NCBI RefSeq assembly: GCF_035083965.1
Contig: NC_089722.1
Coordinates: 42,111,697-42,175,696, forward strand
Direction: 5' to 3'
Length of the DNA stretch: 64,000 nt
Origin: Branchiostoma lanceolatum
Taxonomy: Eukaryota; Chordata; Leptocardii; Amphioxiformes; Branchiostomatidae
Part shown: piece by piece, positions 38,601-48,313 of the stretch
Numbering within the stretch: position 1 is the stretch's first letter
Layout: each line of letters begins with the position of its first letter
Program-made: the position numbers and the translations under genes
Notes under the pieces: model-generated
Databases searched by the model: none
The model's input: the letters and a program-made list of their open reading frames with translations, nothing else
What the model was told of the DNA's origin: nothing

Positions 38601-41600
38601 GGTGTTACGGATAAGGGCCGAAACACCCAGTGAGAGCTGAACCGTCTGATGACATCCGACTTACTCCAAGCAACAGCACTCCACTCGCCCTAGGTGAGTG
38701 GAGTTCAACAAGCATCATAGTAATCTGATGTATTTTACCAAACGGCTGAAAATCTAGGTCATCTAATCTTGTACCTGTGGTTCTGTAAAAAGTTAGCCTG
38801 GATGCCAGACCCCCACTCTCTAAAATACTAGTATGCATTGTGGATGCCAGACCCACATCTCAAAGTAAAATATCTATTGTGTACGTGGTAGATATTTTAG
38901 AGAGTGGGGGTCTGGCATCCAAGCTAGTAAAAAGTATTTTACTAATACTATTACAGGGGTTTTTCTAGAACAATTAAACAAGAGGGAGCACACACAGTCT
39001 GTATGCTGGATATAAGCTAAAATCTGAATTCGACAAGGGGGTGCTGGGCTGAAACAAGAGGGTGCAGCACCCCTCTTTCCTGATTTAGATGAAGCCCTGC
39101 TATTACTGTTTTCCTTGGTTCTTGGACAACTCTATCATGCCTATGTGTAGCTTTCAAAATGGCAGTTCTGTACTATTTTTTCATAACAAATCAGATGAAT
39201 CTTTCTACAGGTGTAACCTTCCAATGATGAAGCCCCTCCTGGTTTTGATAGCAATCTAAACTCTACACCAGTTCAACAAATTGGTACCACCTTGATTCTA
39301 GATTGACTGATAAGACTTGTGGTCTCTTGTTCTTTTCTGGTCAGGTAGAAGGTACGTGTACTTACCAGTTGTACGTTTCTACCTTGAACTGTCAACTCTG
39401 TCACGCTAGCGTCTGTTTGCTAAAAACTGGTGTTTACAAATGACAGGGCCCTAAGGACATCCCAATTTGCTTTGTGGGTTCTCGGGTTTAGAAAACTAAT
39501 AAACTAAACCTGACGATCAACAAAACTTTGAGGGGAAAGTAGGTACTTTGGTGCTCAGTTTCAAGGAGTCATCATGCGTCAAAGTTCATCTGTGTTGGTA
39601 GAAATAGATATAATTCTGTGTCTAAGTTGAAAGTTGTAACTTCCAACCAAATTTTCGATGGATAAACTCCAATCTTTGTCAAACAATGCAACTTACAGTT
39701 AAACTTTGATGCAGACTATAAGTCAGGTCCAAGTTTTCCTCCCAGTCCTCTGTTTTCATTGCGACGTGGCTGATATTTGAAAATATAAACGTCTGAGAAC
39801 CAAGGCCTAAACCAACACCACGGGCAGCAGCCATGATACGACAGGTCACTTTACCGCCTGTGTTTGACTTTGGACTGGGGGACAAACTGGGCTGGGGAAA
39901 CAATGACTCAACAAACTATGCAGATCAATTCAGGACTGCAAATAGACCGTCAGTTCCAGGACCTTGTGGGCATGGTACGTGACAATGTACCAACAACAGT
40001 ACCACTTTGACTTAAAGGGACAAGAATACAGCTGTAAACGTGACATAAGTATAACATGCACAGGGCTTGGAATACTTTTTTCTGCATACCATGGCTGGTG
40101 CAGTTATATTTTATATTCATTATCATGAGCTACACAAGACTAGTAATCCAGACAAGTTTTACTAGCACTACTCATGATCTTTGCCTCTTGTATTGGTCCA
40201 TCAAAAAATATGTTTTGAAAGTGTGGCCCGTAGTACCATTTTGATTAGAATGTCATCTGCTGTATTCAAAAATGTTACAGTTTTTAGTATGAAGAACGCA
40301 GCCCATGCAGGTTAGGTGCAGGTAGACATCAGAAATGCCTGCGCTACCCAGCATATCAAGGGTGCTACTTTGAGCCCGCATACTGTACCACATCAGACTT
40401 AGTTACGGCAGAATATCATGTATTATATGAGAGCAGATTGCAGAACTGTTAGGAACATAGCTACGTCAACTACCATAACTTTCAGTAATCTGTCATGTTT
40501 CAAGACAAAAATGCCACCTCCTTACCCTTCAGATGATCATTGACAGATAAAACAAAAATAACCTCCATCCAAGGGCAGGCCAACAAAATCAGGATGTTTC
40601 GCTTGGAGGCAAATTTCCAGAATTTGTGACTTGTCATCTGAGCATCCCAACCATCTCATCTGCTAGCAAGAAATATTCCTGACATGTCACCTTTGACCTG
40701 ACCCTGCGACCTTTGCACATATTTCTTACAGGTCCATGTTGGCTCAGTGTGCACCTGTAGCTGCACTTGCAGCAACTAACTTTTTAGTTACAACAGTTTA
40801 GGTACTACAGGTTTGGTCGTAGACAAGTCCTCACCATTATGTCTGGCCAATCGTCCTTTGTTTGTTGTTGTAAATCGCCATCTTTGTATGAGGACATATC
40901 TTCAATCTCAAATCAGGCTCAAATAAACAGTACTGTACTTGGAAGTTGTATTTTGGACTAACCTACCTTAAAAACTGTCAGACCACAGCTGTTTTACTTT
41001 CAGTTTACGGTATTCAGTTATATTTACAGGCATATGTACTGTACACTTGATGGTCAGATCAGGACCTTTACCTACACAATTTTTACATGTACAGGTACAC
41101 TTCGTTCAGGCCTGGGACAGACATATATTTAATGGTACATAGCCCTACACCGCTACCTGTACCTGAGTTAACCTTAGCTTCACCCTTCCATATAGGTAAC
41201 CCCACACCTCATAACTGGTTCTAGTCTACTCATAACAGGTTTGTAGGCACAGCAACCAGCAAGTAGCCTTCCTTCAGCATGGAAACAAACAGTCACGACC
41301 TACATGCTTTATTCCTATCATGGCCATACCACATGATGTCCTTCATTCTCTGACATCTTCCAGTGATATTTCTGTAGATAACAACATGTTAACAGACGGC
41401 TAAGGAAAAGTTGCATTTGACTATAGAGTTATCAACTCCCTGAAACTGTGTGTACCAAGTTTTTTATGCTGATTGTCCAGTTCAGCATTTTTTTTATTTA
41501 ACACAGAACAAGCAAATTATATTGGTGTAGCCTAAGCCATAATGATGGTGTTTGAATTAAAACTTGTACTTCCCTTGGAATCTTTGAAGTATTACAGAGT

Positions 41601-43864
41601 AGAGGCTTTTTTTTCAAGTCTCGTGACAGAGTTATCTGTATTTGTATCTATCTAGTGATCTGTATAGCCAGTATAACTGCCCTTCATTGTGACACAGCAG
41701 AAATGTGTAATACTAATAGTATGCAAGACTTGCAGTACTGTGACAAGTTTTTCACCGTACAGGCGTACACCCACACAGTATTCCTGTGAATCTGCTATGC
41801 TCATAACAGTACACCAAACTAGTTATACAATTACAAGCTTACAGGTAAAGAAATGGGGGTCGTGTGGTGCAACGACAGCATGTTCGGCTCAGAACCAAGT
41901 GGTCCCGGGTTCGAATCCTGCCGTATCACTGATCTTGTGCTTTCAGGAAAGGCACTTTAACTTTCCCAACTTTCCCAACATGCCAGAATGGTCTTCATCA
42001 AGACCGTGGTATCAAAGAAACAAACAAACTCTGCATGTTTAGCTATAGGGTTAAACATGCCTCCAGGCAACCACAGCATGGTTTCAATTACCTCATCCAG
42101 GTGTTTCGCAGAGATGTCAAACTACAGTAATTACAACTTTACAATGGTAATTACACACAACTTAATTACCTGTTCTGACAGGCATGTCTACATTACATAC
42201 ATGTATCACAATGCCTTATCTGGTAGCTGTTGATAGAGGTGCTACATGTACAAAATCAGTGATATATTATCTAAAACATGTCTGTTCCGGTCAAGGTTGA
42301 AAAATCAGTTTCCGACCATCACTATCTCTGAGTTGCCTATCTCAAGGATGCAATTTGAAGGCCAACTATTTACATGGTTGTGTATTTATGTTGTGCATTG
42401 TTGCCACTACTGTCAATCTTTTTATGTAGACAGCCACCTGAAGTATATATATACATGTGGCTGACATGTATTATGGTGTTGTACAGTTATATTCAATAAA
42501 TCAGGTCAATCTTTCTTTTGTGGATTATAGTTGTTATCGTCTCAGGGTACTTTTTCAAAAATCCAATTGTACTATTGTAGATATGAAAAGTTTAACTTTG
42601 ATTTTTACATACAGAAATAAATACAAGTGAAAGTGAATGCAAATACAGAAGTCGGTCATTAAGTTGACGAAATAACACCATAAGTAGTTCACCTTTCACT
42701 TCCACATATCACAATTATTATATTGCTTTTAATTTCATACTTGTTAGAGCAAAGCTTTTGGGGTCAATCCCTCACAAGAAAAAAACCCTCATAAAATCAG
42801 TGTCTGAACAACAAATGTATGTAGTTCAGTAATTTATATGTTTCCAAACTATTTTGAGCATTGAAATGTGGGTCAAAATCTTTCATAGTCACGATTGGTT
42901 ACACTTTAGGTATACAAATCTCACAATACTTTGAGATTGACATGAATGACAACTAATAAAAGGTATAGCATCATACATAATGAATGGCTGGGTGTATTGG
43001 GAGTGATCCACCCATTACGAAGTTAGTCATTGATACCACAAACATTCTCATTCAAATCTTATCGGCAGTTTGTTTGCTTTGATGGCCACAAATTCCACCC
43101 CAGGCCTATAGACTGTGGGTCTGTCACTTGTTTTCTGATGGCATGGTCTGTGTGTATGTGTGTGTGTGGTTCTCATGAACATATGTTCACCTTTCAATTT
43201 CCGGTGCAACTGAACTTATGAGTACTCTTTGTCCCGTTATCTTTGTTTGTGGTTAGCTCCTTGCAAGACTCATTGAATTCCTTTACTTTTATACCTGTTC
43301 AAAGCCTAGGTTGGGTTTTAATTTTTGTACAGGTGTACTATATGAAATTATTTTCAGTCCTGGTCACACCCAGACTAGAATTTTGTGAAGGAAAAATCGA
43401 TGTAGTAGAAAACGTGCCTACAGACGGCAGCTTGTAACGTAAACCCGCTTGTGTCGCTGCCTGACACACAACCTCTCAGCGTTGTTTGCCTATGACCAAA
43501 TTTCCTGCCAGACAAAGGCATTTCACCCCGTGTACAACTAGGCACGACATTTCCACGTCTACTGGCCCATCTAAGTACATGTATGACCGTCGGAACCGGT
43601 AATTTTCAGCCTGGGTAGGCACACAAGTACGATTTTAGATCCCTACCTGGCTGTTTCTGATCCCAACTTGCACCGTTCGAGTTGGTTAGCGACGCTCTGC
43701 CTCTCGGCCTCTAGTTCTCGGGTTAGCTGCTCGAACTGAAGTTCTTGTTCCTTAACAGACTGTAGAATGGATGCTGCTGACTCTGGCTCGCTGTTGAGGT
43801 CGTGGTTCGCCTGTCGGAACGCCTGCATCAGCGTTCTTTCCTCGCCATCGCGGCGGTCGGGCAT
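23677..43864 (-). CDS. ARVCF/CTNND2: p120-catenin family protein (delta-catenin/ARVCF/PKP4-like)
   Basis: Fourteen exons join in phase, giving 1014 aa: 43864-43647, 33678-33540, 33089-33019, 32499-32355, 31755-31445, 31019-30734, 30405-30151, 29604-29393, 28741-28375, 28007-27528, 27172-26899, 25670-25614, 24772-24660, 23793-23677. Residues about 28-65 form the family N-terminal coiled coil ([13 protein letters not shown]...). A Pro/Tyr-rich region follows, then GSMGSL and armadillo repeats (about 370-850: [30 protein letters not shown]). An insert with two KKK clusters lies in exon 9. The C-terminus is DSWV, the class I PDZ ligand of vertebrate ARVCF, CTNND2 and PKP4. It should bind the cadherin juxtamembrane tail at adherens junctions. 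The ATG at 43864 is the first in-frame ATG; a second is 12 codons on. Intron 1 is about 10 kb. Transcript ends are not determined. Confidence 0.95.
23866..24213 (-). mobile_element. Truncated CAGGGCTCGAAAT element
   Basis: It begins with cagggctcgaaatactgggc and then gtgcacc-rich text, matching the reverse complement of the complete element at 35571-36018. The distal inverted terminus is missing. It lies in catenin intron 13. Confidence 0.65.
24214..24655. repeat. Degenerate tandem array next to catenin exon 13 donor
   Basis: Imperfect units of about 55-65 bp (ctaaatgttacactttatga, ccctac, aaatacatactactaaatg...) run up to the donor of exon 13 at 24659. On the minus strand the first intron bases (gtgtcacgttcagtaatgtg, tttca) resemble the unit (ggtaacatttagtagtgtgt, gtttca). 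Confidence 0.6.
24844..25113. mobile_element. MITE with roughly 23-bp imperfect inverted ends
   Basis: The left end accagtgctctcaccagact and the right end (read inverted) accagtgttcttgccaggcc match. Internal gtaggggtccagatcacag and gcataggggtcaag also mirror each other. It is non-autonomous, in catenin intron 12. Confidence 0.6.
25195..25605. repeat. Degenerate array of aagtcaggaaattt motifs
   Basis: Variants of aagtcaggaaattttgtcag aaagt recur at irregular 20-40 bp spacing, ending 8 bases from the donor of catenin exon 12 (25613). Strongly A-rich on the plus strand. Confidence 0.65.
26590..26897. repeat. Minisatellite starting at catenin exon 11 donor
   Basis: Units of about 30-35 bp (gttgccatgttcccgaccca tgggtgg) fill 26590-26897. 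On the minus strand the intron begins gtcagtagaacagcaacca, immediately followed by gtcagtaacatagcaacta and further gtcactaccatagcaac-like units. The functional donor is thus the first unit boundary of the array. Confidence 0.8.
27245..27400 (-). mobile_element. SINE fragment, minus strand
   Basis: Contains gcgggaaaattcccctagct, ctttttgacaactacaatga, shared with 51905-51975 (+, inverted) and 63860-63920. It lacks the tRNA-like head visible at 63950. It lies in catenin intron 10. Confidence 0.65.
27405..27527 (+). mobile_element. Retroposon 3' end abutting catenin exon 10
   Basis: The text atcttccctcatgaccttaa, tgaataaacaaaggttcaaa ending in (caaa)n matches 46065-46195. The (caaac)n tail stops at 27527, directly at the exon 10 boundary, so on the minus strand it supplies the donor gtttgtttg. 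Confidence 0.65.
28078..28150 (-). pseudogene. Echo of catenin exon 10 5' edge with acceptor
   Basis: On the minus strand it reads an acceptor-like tttaaag and then codons for [15 protein letters not shown], next to the parent's [15 protein letters not shown] at 28007. It lies about 100 bp upstream of the true exon in gene orientation. The intronic flank is also duplicated. It is a partial tandem exon copy. Confidence 0.85.
28155..28350. repeat. Direct duplication of a roughly 110-bp intron segment
   Basis: The sequence ttgggcagtgtaaggccaaa, atgggaatacgac ... agactttgct recurs as ttgggcagtatattaaaggc, ccaaaatgggaatacgat ... cagactttgct. It occupies the rest of catenin intron 9 beside the exon 10 echo. 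Confidence 0.75.
28920..29065. repeat. Dispersed repeat (actccctgaaa-tgtgt ... ggtgtggcct family)
   Basis: Shares cactccctgaaattgtgtgc, accaaagtacagacttt and attaaattggtgtggcctt with 37375-37490, 41425-41540, 51350-51460, 57675-57800 (inverted) and 55250-55470 (inverted). At least six diverged copies in this window define a family of unknown class. Confidence 0.6.
29203..29280 (-). pseudogene. Echo of catenin exon 8 3' edge with donor
   Basis: The text aaggcatcctgtggcgttcc ggaacacgat copies gcaggcatcccgtggcgttc cggaacacgac at 29401-29432, including the exon 8 splice junction. On the minus strand the copy keeps AATGTCAG/GTGCAT in place of AACGTCAG/GTGAGT. It lies about 170 bp downstream in gene orientation. 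Confidence 0.85.
29647..29850. repeat. Dispersed repeat (tactgtaattcttgattt family)
   Basis: Matches 36508-36690 over most of its length (tactgtaattcttgattt ... gttcccaccgttaaaattaa ... gaactactccctttcccccg); a third shorter copy is at 37085. Ends near tttacagt mirror the start, so it may be a small inverted-repeat element. Confidence 0.6.
31155..31344. mobile_element. MITE, CAGTCAAACCTG ends, TA target site (copy 1)
   Basis: Starts cagtcaaacctataca and ends ggcaggtttcactg, flanked by TA on both sides. Internal text (gtgaccac, ttagatgattttcc, cctgtctata) matches copies at 46595 and 59685. TA duplication suggests a Tc1/mariner/pogo-type mobiliser; no transposase is present. Confidence 0.75.
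31840..31960 (-). mobile_element. Dispersed element end (acacaaccaagagatttatt)
   Basis: The segment tttttacacaaccaagagat, ttattccaccaacgtttcgg, tgaccatctgtc, then ctgactggttcac and gcagcacaggtgt also occurs in each K2P tail unit (11440-11540, 11855-11950). This shows that the K2P terminal repeat unit contains a transposable-element fragment. Confidence 0.65.
32110..32352 (+). mobile_element. Dispersed element ending at catenin exon 4 donor
   Basis: Contains taccaaatatcattgtaatc, catcaagaggctcttgagtt, atgctgactgg, acagacagacacaccc and ctccatttttcatggagata. I recognise this style of text as a common invertebrate repeat. It ends within a few bases of the exon 4 donor at 32354. Confidence 0.45.
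32580..32641. repeat. (CT)n microsatellite
   Basis: Nearly pure ct dinucleotides with a few interruptions, in catenin intron 3. Confidence 0.95.
33455..33530 (+). mobile_element. Fragment of CAGGGCTCGAAAT element by exon 2 donor
   Basis: The text ttttttgggaatggtacact, ggtgcacctaatctaaaatt, ttaggtgcacagaaaaa matches the left part of 35571-36018. It ends about 10 bases from the catenin exon 2 donor at 33539. Confidence 0.65.
33835..34050 (-). pseudogene. Echoes of catenin exon 2 5' edge with acceptor
   Basis: At 34010-34045, gtccgtggaggagatggaac, tcatgctggggaac copies the exon 2 start and acceptor (gtccgtggacgagatggaac, tcatgctggagaag, 33655-33687). A shorter piece, catgctggggaacaaggaag, is at 33838. 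Intervening intron text (ggaaggccaatggttactgt, tgaa) is also repeated at 33750, 33915 and 34295. Confidence 0.75.
35571..36018 (+). mobile_element. Complete CAGGGCTCGAAAT element, 6-bp target duplication
   Basis: Ends cagggctcgaaat and atttcgagccctg are inverted copies, flanked on both sides by cgaact. Subterminal gtgcacc/ggtgcac repeats are dense. The 448-bp interior lacks a recognisable transposase. The CAGGG ends and short duplication suggest a hAT-like non-autonomous element. Truncated relatives are at 23866 and 33455. Confidence 0.8.
38200..38620 (+). mobile_element. Possible non-LTR retrotransposon 3' fragment
   Basis: One plus-strand frame reads [20 protein letters not shown] and then [10 protein letters not shown] before a stop. 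The composition (Trp/Arg-rich, short, ending in GADGQ) reminds me of the C-terminal tails of some LINE polymerase proteins. The text is GC-richer than its surroundings. The similarity is a visual impression only. Confidence 0.3.
38795..38925. mobile_element. MITE, agcctggatgccagac ends
   Basis: The left end agcctggatgccagaccccc, actctctaaaat and the right end attttagagagtgggggtct, ggcatccaagct are inverted copies with one mismatch over about 33 bp. An element with the same ends is at 53972-54175. Confidence 0.8.
38954..39099. mobile_element. CAGGG-ended MITE, 6-bp target duplication
   Basis: Starts caggggtttttctagaa and ends ttagatgaagccctg, flanked on both sides by ctatta. Internal inverted text (aacaagaggg-agca / gtgctgggctgaaacaagag). 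146 bp, non-autonomous. Confidence 0.65.
41425..41540. repeat. Dispersed repeat, ggtgtggcct family
   Basis: Reads aactccctgaaactgtgtgt, accaagt ... cagttcagcatttttt ... attggtgtagcctaa, matching 28920-29065 and 37375-37490. Confidence 0.6.
41852..41985 (+). mobile_element. tRNA-derived SINE
   Basis: A tRNA-like head (gggggtcgtgtggtgcaacg, B box cgggttcgaatcc) is followed by a shortened body (aggaaaggcactttaac). The same head and loop (ctcagaacc) occur at 9447-9530. It lies in catenin intron 1. Confidence 0.75.
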
Positions 43865-44300
43865 CTCTCGGTCCGAGTCCTCACGCTGGGTAAACAACGC
43901 CAGCCAAGCGCGACAGAAACCAACGGTGCCGCCGGACCGTCCCGCAGCGTCCCTGGGGAAACTAGCCGCGCTCCCGGGGGAGGAAGGGACCCGAGGAAGG
44001 TGTTCTGAGCGAAGATCGGGCGACAGGAGGAGTTTTAGGGGGAGATTTTGGTGTCTGACATGAGAAGATCGGAGGCAGGGAGGGGCGACCGCCAGACAGG
44101 AACACACAACTTACCGCACCTGCGCACTGACGCCGCGGCAGGCCCGCACAGACGCGCGGTCTGATTGGTCACTACCAAACGTATAACCAATTAGCGAGCT
44201 CGGTTTCGTTTTATAACCAATCAGAGCGCGGCTGACGGAATGTGAAAACGCGGGCTGCACAACTATGGAGCAGACCCTCGAAATTCTTGAGGACGGTGTT
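43865..44300 (-). promoter_or_regulatory. Catenin promoter and 5' UTR, CpG-rich with CCAAT boxes
   Basis: CpG-dense sequence continues from exon 1 to about 44300. Three CCAAT/ATTGG boxes lie at 44162-44170 (ctgattggtc), 44188-44193 (aaccaatta) and 44216-44222 (aaccaatcaga). The first and last fit the extended NF-Y site. A strong donor (gcg/gtaagt) on the minus strand at about 44113 suggests that a non-coding first exon, or an alternative one, ends there. The exact transcription start is not visible. Confidence 0.6.
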
Positions 44301-46594
44301 CGGCCAACAACCTACACCTTTAGCCCTTAAAATCGCACCTTTTGTCCGTAAAACGTGCTTTTTACGTCGTGTAACTGCTTAGGAGGTTAATTTTTAATAA
44401 AACTGAATGGTAAAGTGAAGCTAGCGCGGTATTTTAGACCTTGCGGATGACGACTGGCATCGCGACCTCTCCGTCTACAATTCACCTGCCCTTTTATGGA
44501 AGTGTTATTGTTTAAAAGCATTCCTTCTCAATGACGAGCGCACAATGGCTTCAAACTCGCACTCCGGCCTGTTTGCAGAGGTGGAGGTGTTTCCGCCAAA
44601 CACAACACGCGGAGACGCATACCGACGCTGAAAACATTTATTTTGGATTCCAAAGAACGGATAATTAATATTGGTACATTCCGGAGTCCGGGGGCTGACC
44701 GTTATATTGGCCCAAGGCTGTGTCCTACTCTGAGAGTCCTTGAGTGTTCTTGTTGTTACGCTTGTGTCCTTGTCGCCTTGTGTACGAGCACAAATACAGG
44801 ACGTCAAGTCGGCCAGAACGCTTAAAGAACGCACAGGAAACGTGTCTACGAGATGACTAACCGTTCCAATCACGGTAAAGTTACACTGAAGACAGGAAAG
44901 ACAACTAAAGAAAGAGACCAGGATGTCCGAATCGCGTTACCGCACTTCAAGTTGTTTTTAGGAAGTTTCAAAAACCCCAAACCAAGGACCTAAACAAAGT
45001 GGTGTAATCAAAAAGTAGCCTTGAAGCCAAACATTGACGCGTAAGCTTTGCCATCACATAACTTGTAGCTTGTTAGGATTGTAAAATAACCCTTCCTTTT
45101 ATTGTTTTCTGAAGTTAAATTCGGTCACCGGTCGTTTCACTTTCAACGATGTGGTTGCGGTGTAAAGCGATAGCGGTAGAAGGTGTTGATTTACTACCGG
45201 ACCATTGTTATAGCGTAACGTTTGTCTGAGATATCCATTTTCCACTCACGGTGACTTTACATTTAAATATTACACTAATGCGTAACGTGTTAGTTAGTCA
45301 CATTGACTCAGAAGAAAGTCCGGCTCGAGAAATCTCCAAGCAGATGTGGAGAGGAAAGGTCGCAAAAACTTGTTCCGTTTTTCTTTACTGGACGCCAGGA
45401 AAGTGACATAAATTAGTGATTGCTGCACTCTGTCTTCTCAGTATCTGCTTTGATTGACCACAATAATTAGATTATTCATTTATGCAAAAATTCCAGCAAA
45501 GCGACACCTATTCACTTGCTGAAACTGTTTGTTCGTCCAACACTGCGGGCACGAACTTTGCCGTGCGGCCGCTAGTAATCTCCAAGCAGATATGGGGAGG
45601 CAAAATCGTTACGTTTTCCTAGTAGTTTTGCTAACAGAGACCCCTTCGTTTGCCTTACAACAAAAGAATACACACGTTTCGTTTTAGTAGTATGTCCAGC
45701 ACACTGTCACACCAGGTAAATATGATTGCTCCATTCAAGCCAAGTCTGGACCACTAAAAACAACCCTCTGTAATACATTTTCTATTCTTATTTCATGATA
45801 GCAATGACACTGGTGTTGGAATATGACTGGTAAATATCATGTACATCTTTCTGCAAAGGAAGTCAAATTTTTTATCATGTTGACCCTTGACGCACATTAA
45901 ACCTATTCAAAGAGAAGCTGGAACCAATATGATTTCAAAAATCAATAAAGATATTGACCAAATTGAAAGTCACATGTTGAAAATTACATAGTCTATCAAT
46001 GTCACTCACTGGTACTGGAGGCTGTTTTGGGAGCATGTACCAATTACTTAATGACTTTATGTTTATTAGGACTTAAACAATGTAATCTGTCTCCATATTC
46101 TGTCTGACATTTTGATACATCTTCCCTCATGACCTCAATGAAAGCGGCCAATTTGAGTATTTCATGAATAAATAAAGTTCAAACAAAATGTAACCTTATT
46201 ATGTATCTGTTGAATTATGCAATGGAGCGCAGCTCAGCCATCATATTCATAAGGTCTTCTAGAATATACACCAAGAATCAAGATAATAGTACCTATGGTG
46301 TCAAAAATAGTAGTGATATTTGAGCACTGAAGAAGCTGTTAGCAAGAAATATGCTTCACAACAATAAAAAGTACAATGTACAACAATTGTTTGAATGTAC
46401 ATGTGTCTGCCATAACTTTATCTGATACAGCAACTTTCATTTAATCTTCTACACATTGCATTTATTAAGTACGTATCTGAAATAAATTGCACTTTACCAT
46501 CTCAAGTATCAAATATTCAAAATAAAATCCTGGCATTGTCTCATAAAATAATATCACATATGTGCCACAAGGGGTCATAATTGTCAACCAACTA
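44301..46594. other. Intergenic between catenin promoter and small membrane gene
   Basis: No gene recognised. Two single-ended aatctccaagcagat repeats at 45329 and 45577 match the foldback at 14901. A retroposon 3' end at 46065-46195 is listed separately. Transcription upstream from the catenin CpG region cannot be judged. Confidence 0.5.
46065..46195 (+). mobile_element. Retroposon 3' end with aataaag ttcaaac tail
   Basis: The text attaggacttaaacaatgta, atcttccctcatgacctcaa, tgaataaataaagttcaaac matches 27405-27527. Confidence 0.6.
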
Positions 46595-46771
46595 CAGTCA
46601 AACCTGTGACCACCTCTAAGTAAGGACCACCTGGCCAATGTGACCACTTTCTGATGGTCCTGTAGATAATTTCCCCATTGACACAAGTATTAACCTGTCT
46701 ATAGTGACCACCTGTCCACATGGACCAGACTTTATCGTTCCCTTGGGTGGTCTTTTTGGGCAGGTTTGACT
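46595..46771. mobile_element. MITE, CAGTCAAACCTG ends (copy 2)
   Basis: Starts cagtcaaacctgtgacc and ends gggcaggtttgact, flanked by TA. Internal sequence is collinear with copies at 31155 and 59685. Confidence 0.75.
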
Positions 46772-46874
46772 ATAACGTTACATGTATGCCCAACATAAAC
46801 TCTGGTGTGAGATGATCACTGAAATCATATGAAGCATCATTGTCAAAGTCCAGCTGCAATGCACGGGACGTCTG

Positions 46875-47691
46875 CTAGGGGGACCTGCTGCTGGACATGT
46901 GCCGTCCCGAGTCGTGATGGTTGTTGTTGTTGTTGTTTACTGGTAAATAGACGTACACGCCCAGACCCACCATGATGATCAGCAGAGTGATGTAGATTCC
47001 CAACGTCAGGCCTGGACAAACACAGACACATGAGTCCACAGAAGCTTGGACCTTCATTTGAATAGAACATGGCAATAACAATAACAGATGGCAGACTTCA
47101 CCCCCTTACCCATGCTCTCTTGTGGCCCTTCCAGGGTATCCAATTAAAATATAAGCATTGAGGATGTATGGCAAGTTTCTGCATAATAACTTTGCCATAG
47201 GAGTAAAGTTATATTTTTGGTTGGGCTATTGTGGAGTGACTGGATGTTGGCGGCATATCTCTTGTTTGTTGATATTGTGAATCACACAAAACACACACAG
47301 ACAGGCCAAAAGATTGAGAAAGAGAGAGAGGGAGGGGAGAGGGAGGGAGGGAGGGATGGATGGATGGAAAGAGAACTGGCAGAAAGGGAGGAGGGGAGGG
47401 ACGGGGGGAGGGAGGGAAAACACTACTAGTACTTCACTATTTTGGGGTTTAAACCATCACACAGACGAATAGATATTTTTAGCTATTCTAAAACCTAATC
47501 ATAACAAAGCCAAATGTAACAACATCATCACCCAAGTTCTGCTCCTTGAGGATTGTGGCAGGAACCTCCTCCTTGGACACACCTGACCCCTGCTGCTTCT
47601 CCATGGCAACGGCCCCACCCAGCAGGACGGCCAGAGTCAAGGTCAGAGTCAAAGACAAGATGTTCGGAATGACACAACTGGCGTTAGGCAT
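46875..47691 (-). CDS. Small single-pass membrane protein, unknown function
   Basis: Two coding exons (47691-47532 and 47011-46875) join in phase to 98 aa. Residues 1-29 look like a signal peptide (hydrophobic core LSLTLTLTLAVLLGGAVA). A short hydrophilic ectodomain contains KEEVPATILKEQ. The transmembrane helix is about residues 57-77 (YITLLIIMVGLGVYVYL). The tail is short, with six asparagines, HH and SSSRSP; the Asn run is a (gtt)n microsatellite in the DNA. An acceptor-like ttctccag at about 47710 implies an upstream non-coding exon. The layout predicts type I topology. I do not recognise the family. It is divergently transcribed from PPIL2. Confidence 0.65.
47315..47420. repeat. GA/GGGA-rich simple repeat
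   Basis: Runs of gagagagagggagg and gggagggagggatgga in the intron of the small membrane-protein gene. Confidence 0.9.
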
Positions 47692-48313
47692 TGTGATGGC
47701 CGACAGAGGTCTGGAGAAGTGAAACAAAATGATTTGCACTGTTTGTGAAAAAATTAATTTATGGTCCAGTTCCCGTTTCTGTTTCCTCTTCCTCTTGTTC
47801 CAAAGCTTGGATAACGTTGGTCCAGCTTTTCACTGCTAAGACAAATGAATGTCTATTAAAGAAGTGTCCATCTTATACACGTAATATCAGACTTTAGAAC
47901 TGCGTAAAATCCGAAAGACTGGAACTAAAAACGTGGACAGATCATGAGATTCAGTCCATCAACCAGCCCCGGTTCACTTCCGGGTTAAGCAACGATGAAA
48001 GACGCCTCCTGTCGGCAAAAGTAAGTACGACAGGTAATAACAGCATAAGAAGTCTTCAGAATTTCATTCAACAGGGATAATCCCTTTCTACCATGGATAT
48101 GTTAGAATTTGTATTGTATTTCTCTGTATATCATGCCGTAGTTTATCCTTTATTTGATCAAACAAAGTGATGAATTCTTCTTGTATCGGTTGCCGAAACG
48201 AGGGCTAGCTTTCTCTCAGAGGTTAAAGTTCACAGACACCAGTCGCAGCTCGGCGTCACATTTTCCCGTCTTTCCATCACAAACATCGGAGGAAAAACAG
48301 AGTTTAGATCAAC
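47692..48313. promoter_or_regulatory. Shared head-to-head promoter region
   Basis: Only 622 bp separate the ATG of the small membrane protein (minus) from that of PPIL2 (plus), including both 5' UTRs. The arrangement suggests a bidirectional promoter. I see no clear TATA element; no CCAAT cluster like that of the catenin gene was found. Confidence 0.5.

Larger units (their letters stand above)
34051..43646 (-). other. Catenin intron 1, no gene recognised
   Basis: Roughly 9.6 kb of AT-rich intron holding several transposable-element remnants (listed separately), a gt run at 37009-37022, and a pair sharing ggttaggtgcaggtagacat, cagaaat (36030 and 40308). Exon 1 joins exon 2 in phase, so no coding exon is required here. 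Alternative promoters or skipped exons cannot be excluded. Confidence 0.5.

Noticed and set aside
43865-44107. Extension of the catenin N-terminus upstream of 43864
   Set aside because: The frame is open but has no in-frame ATG, and the sequence is not family-like; it is treated as 5' UTR.
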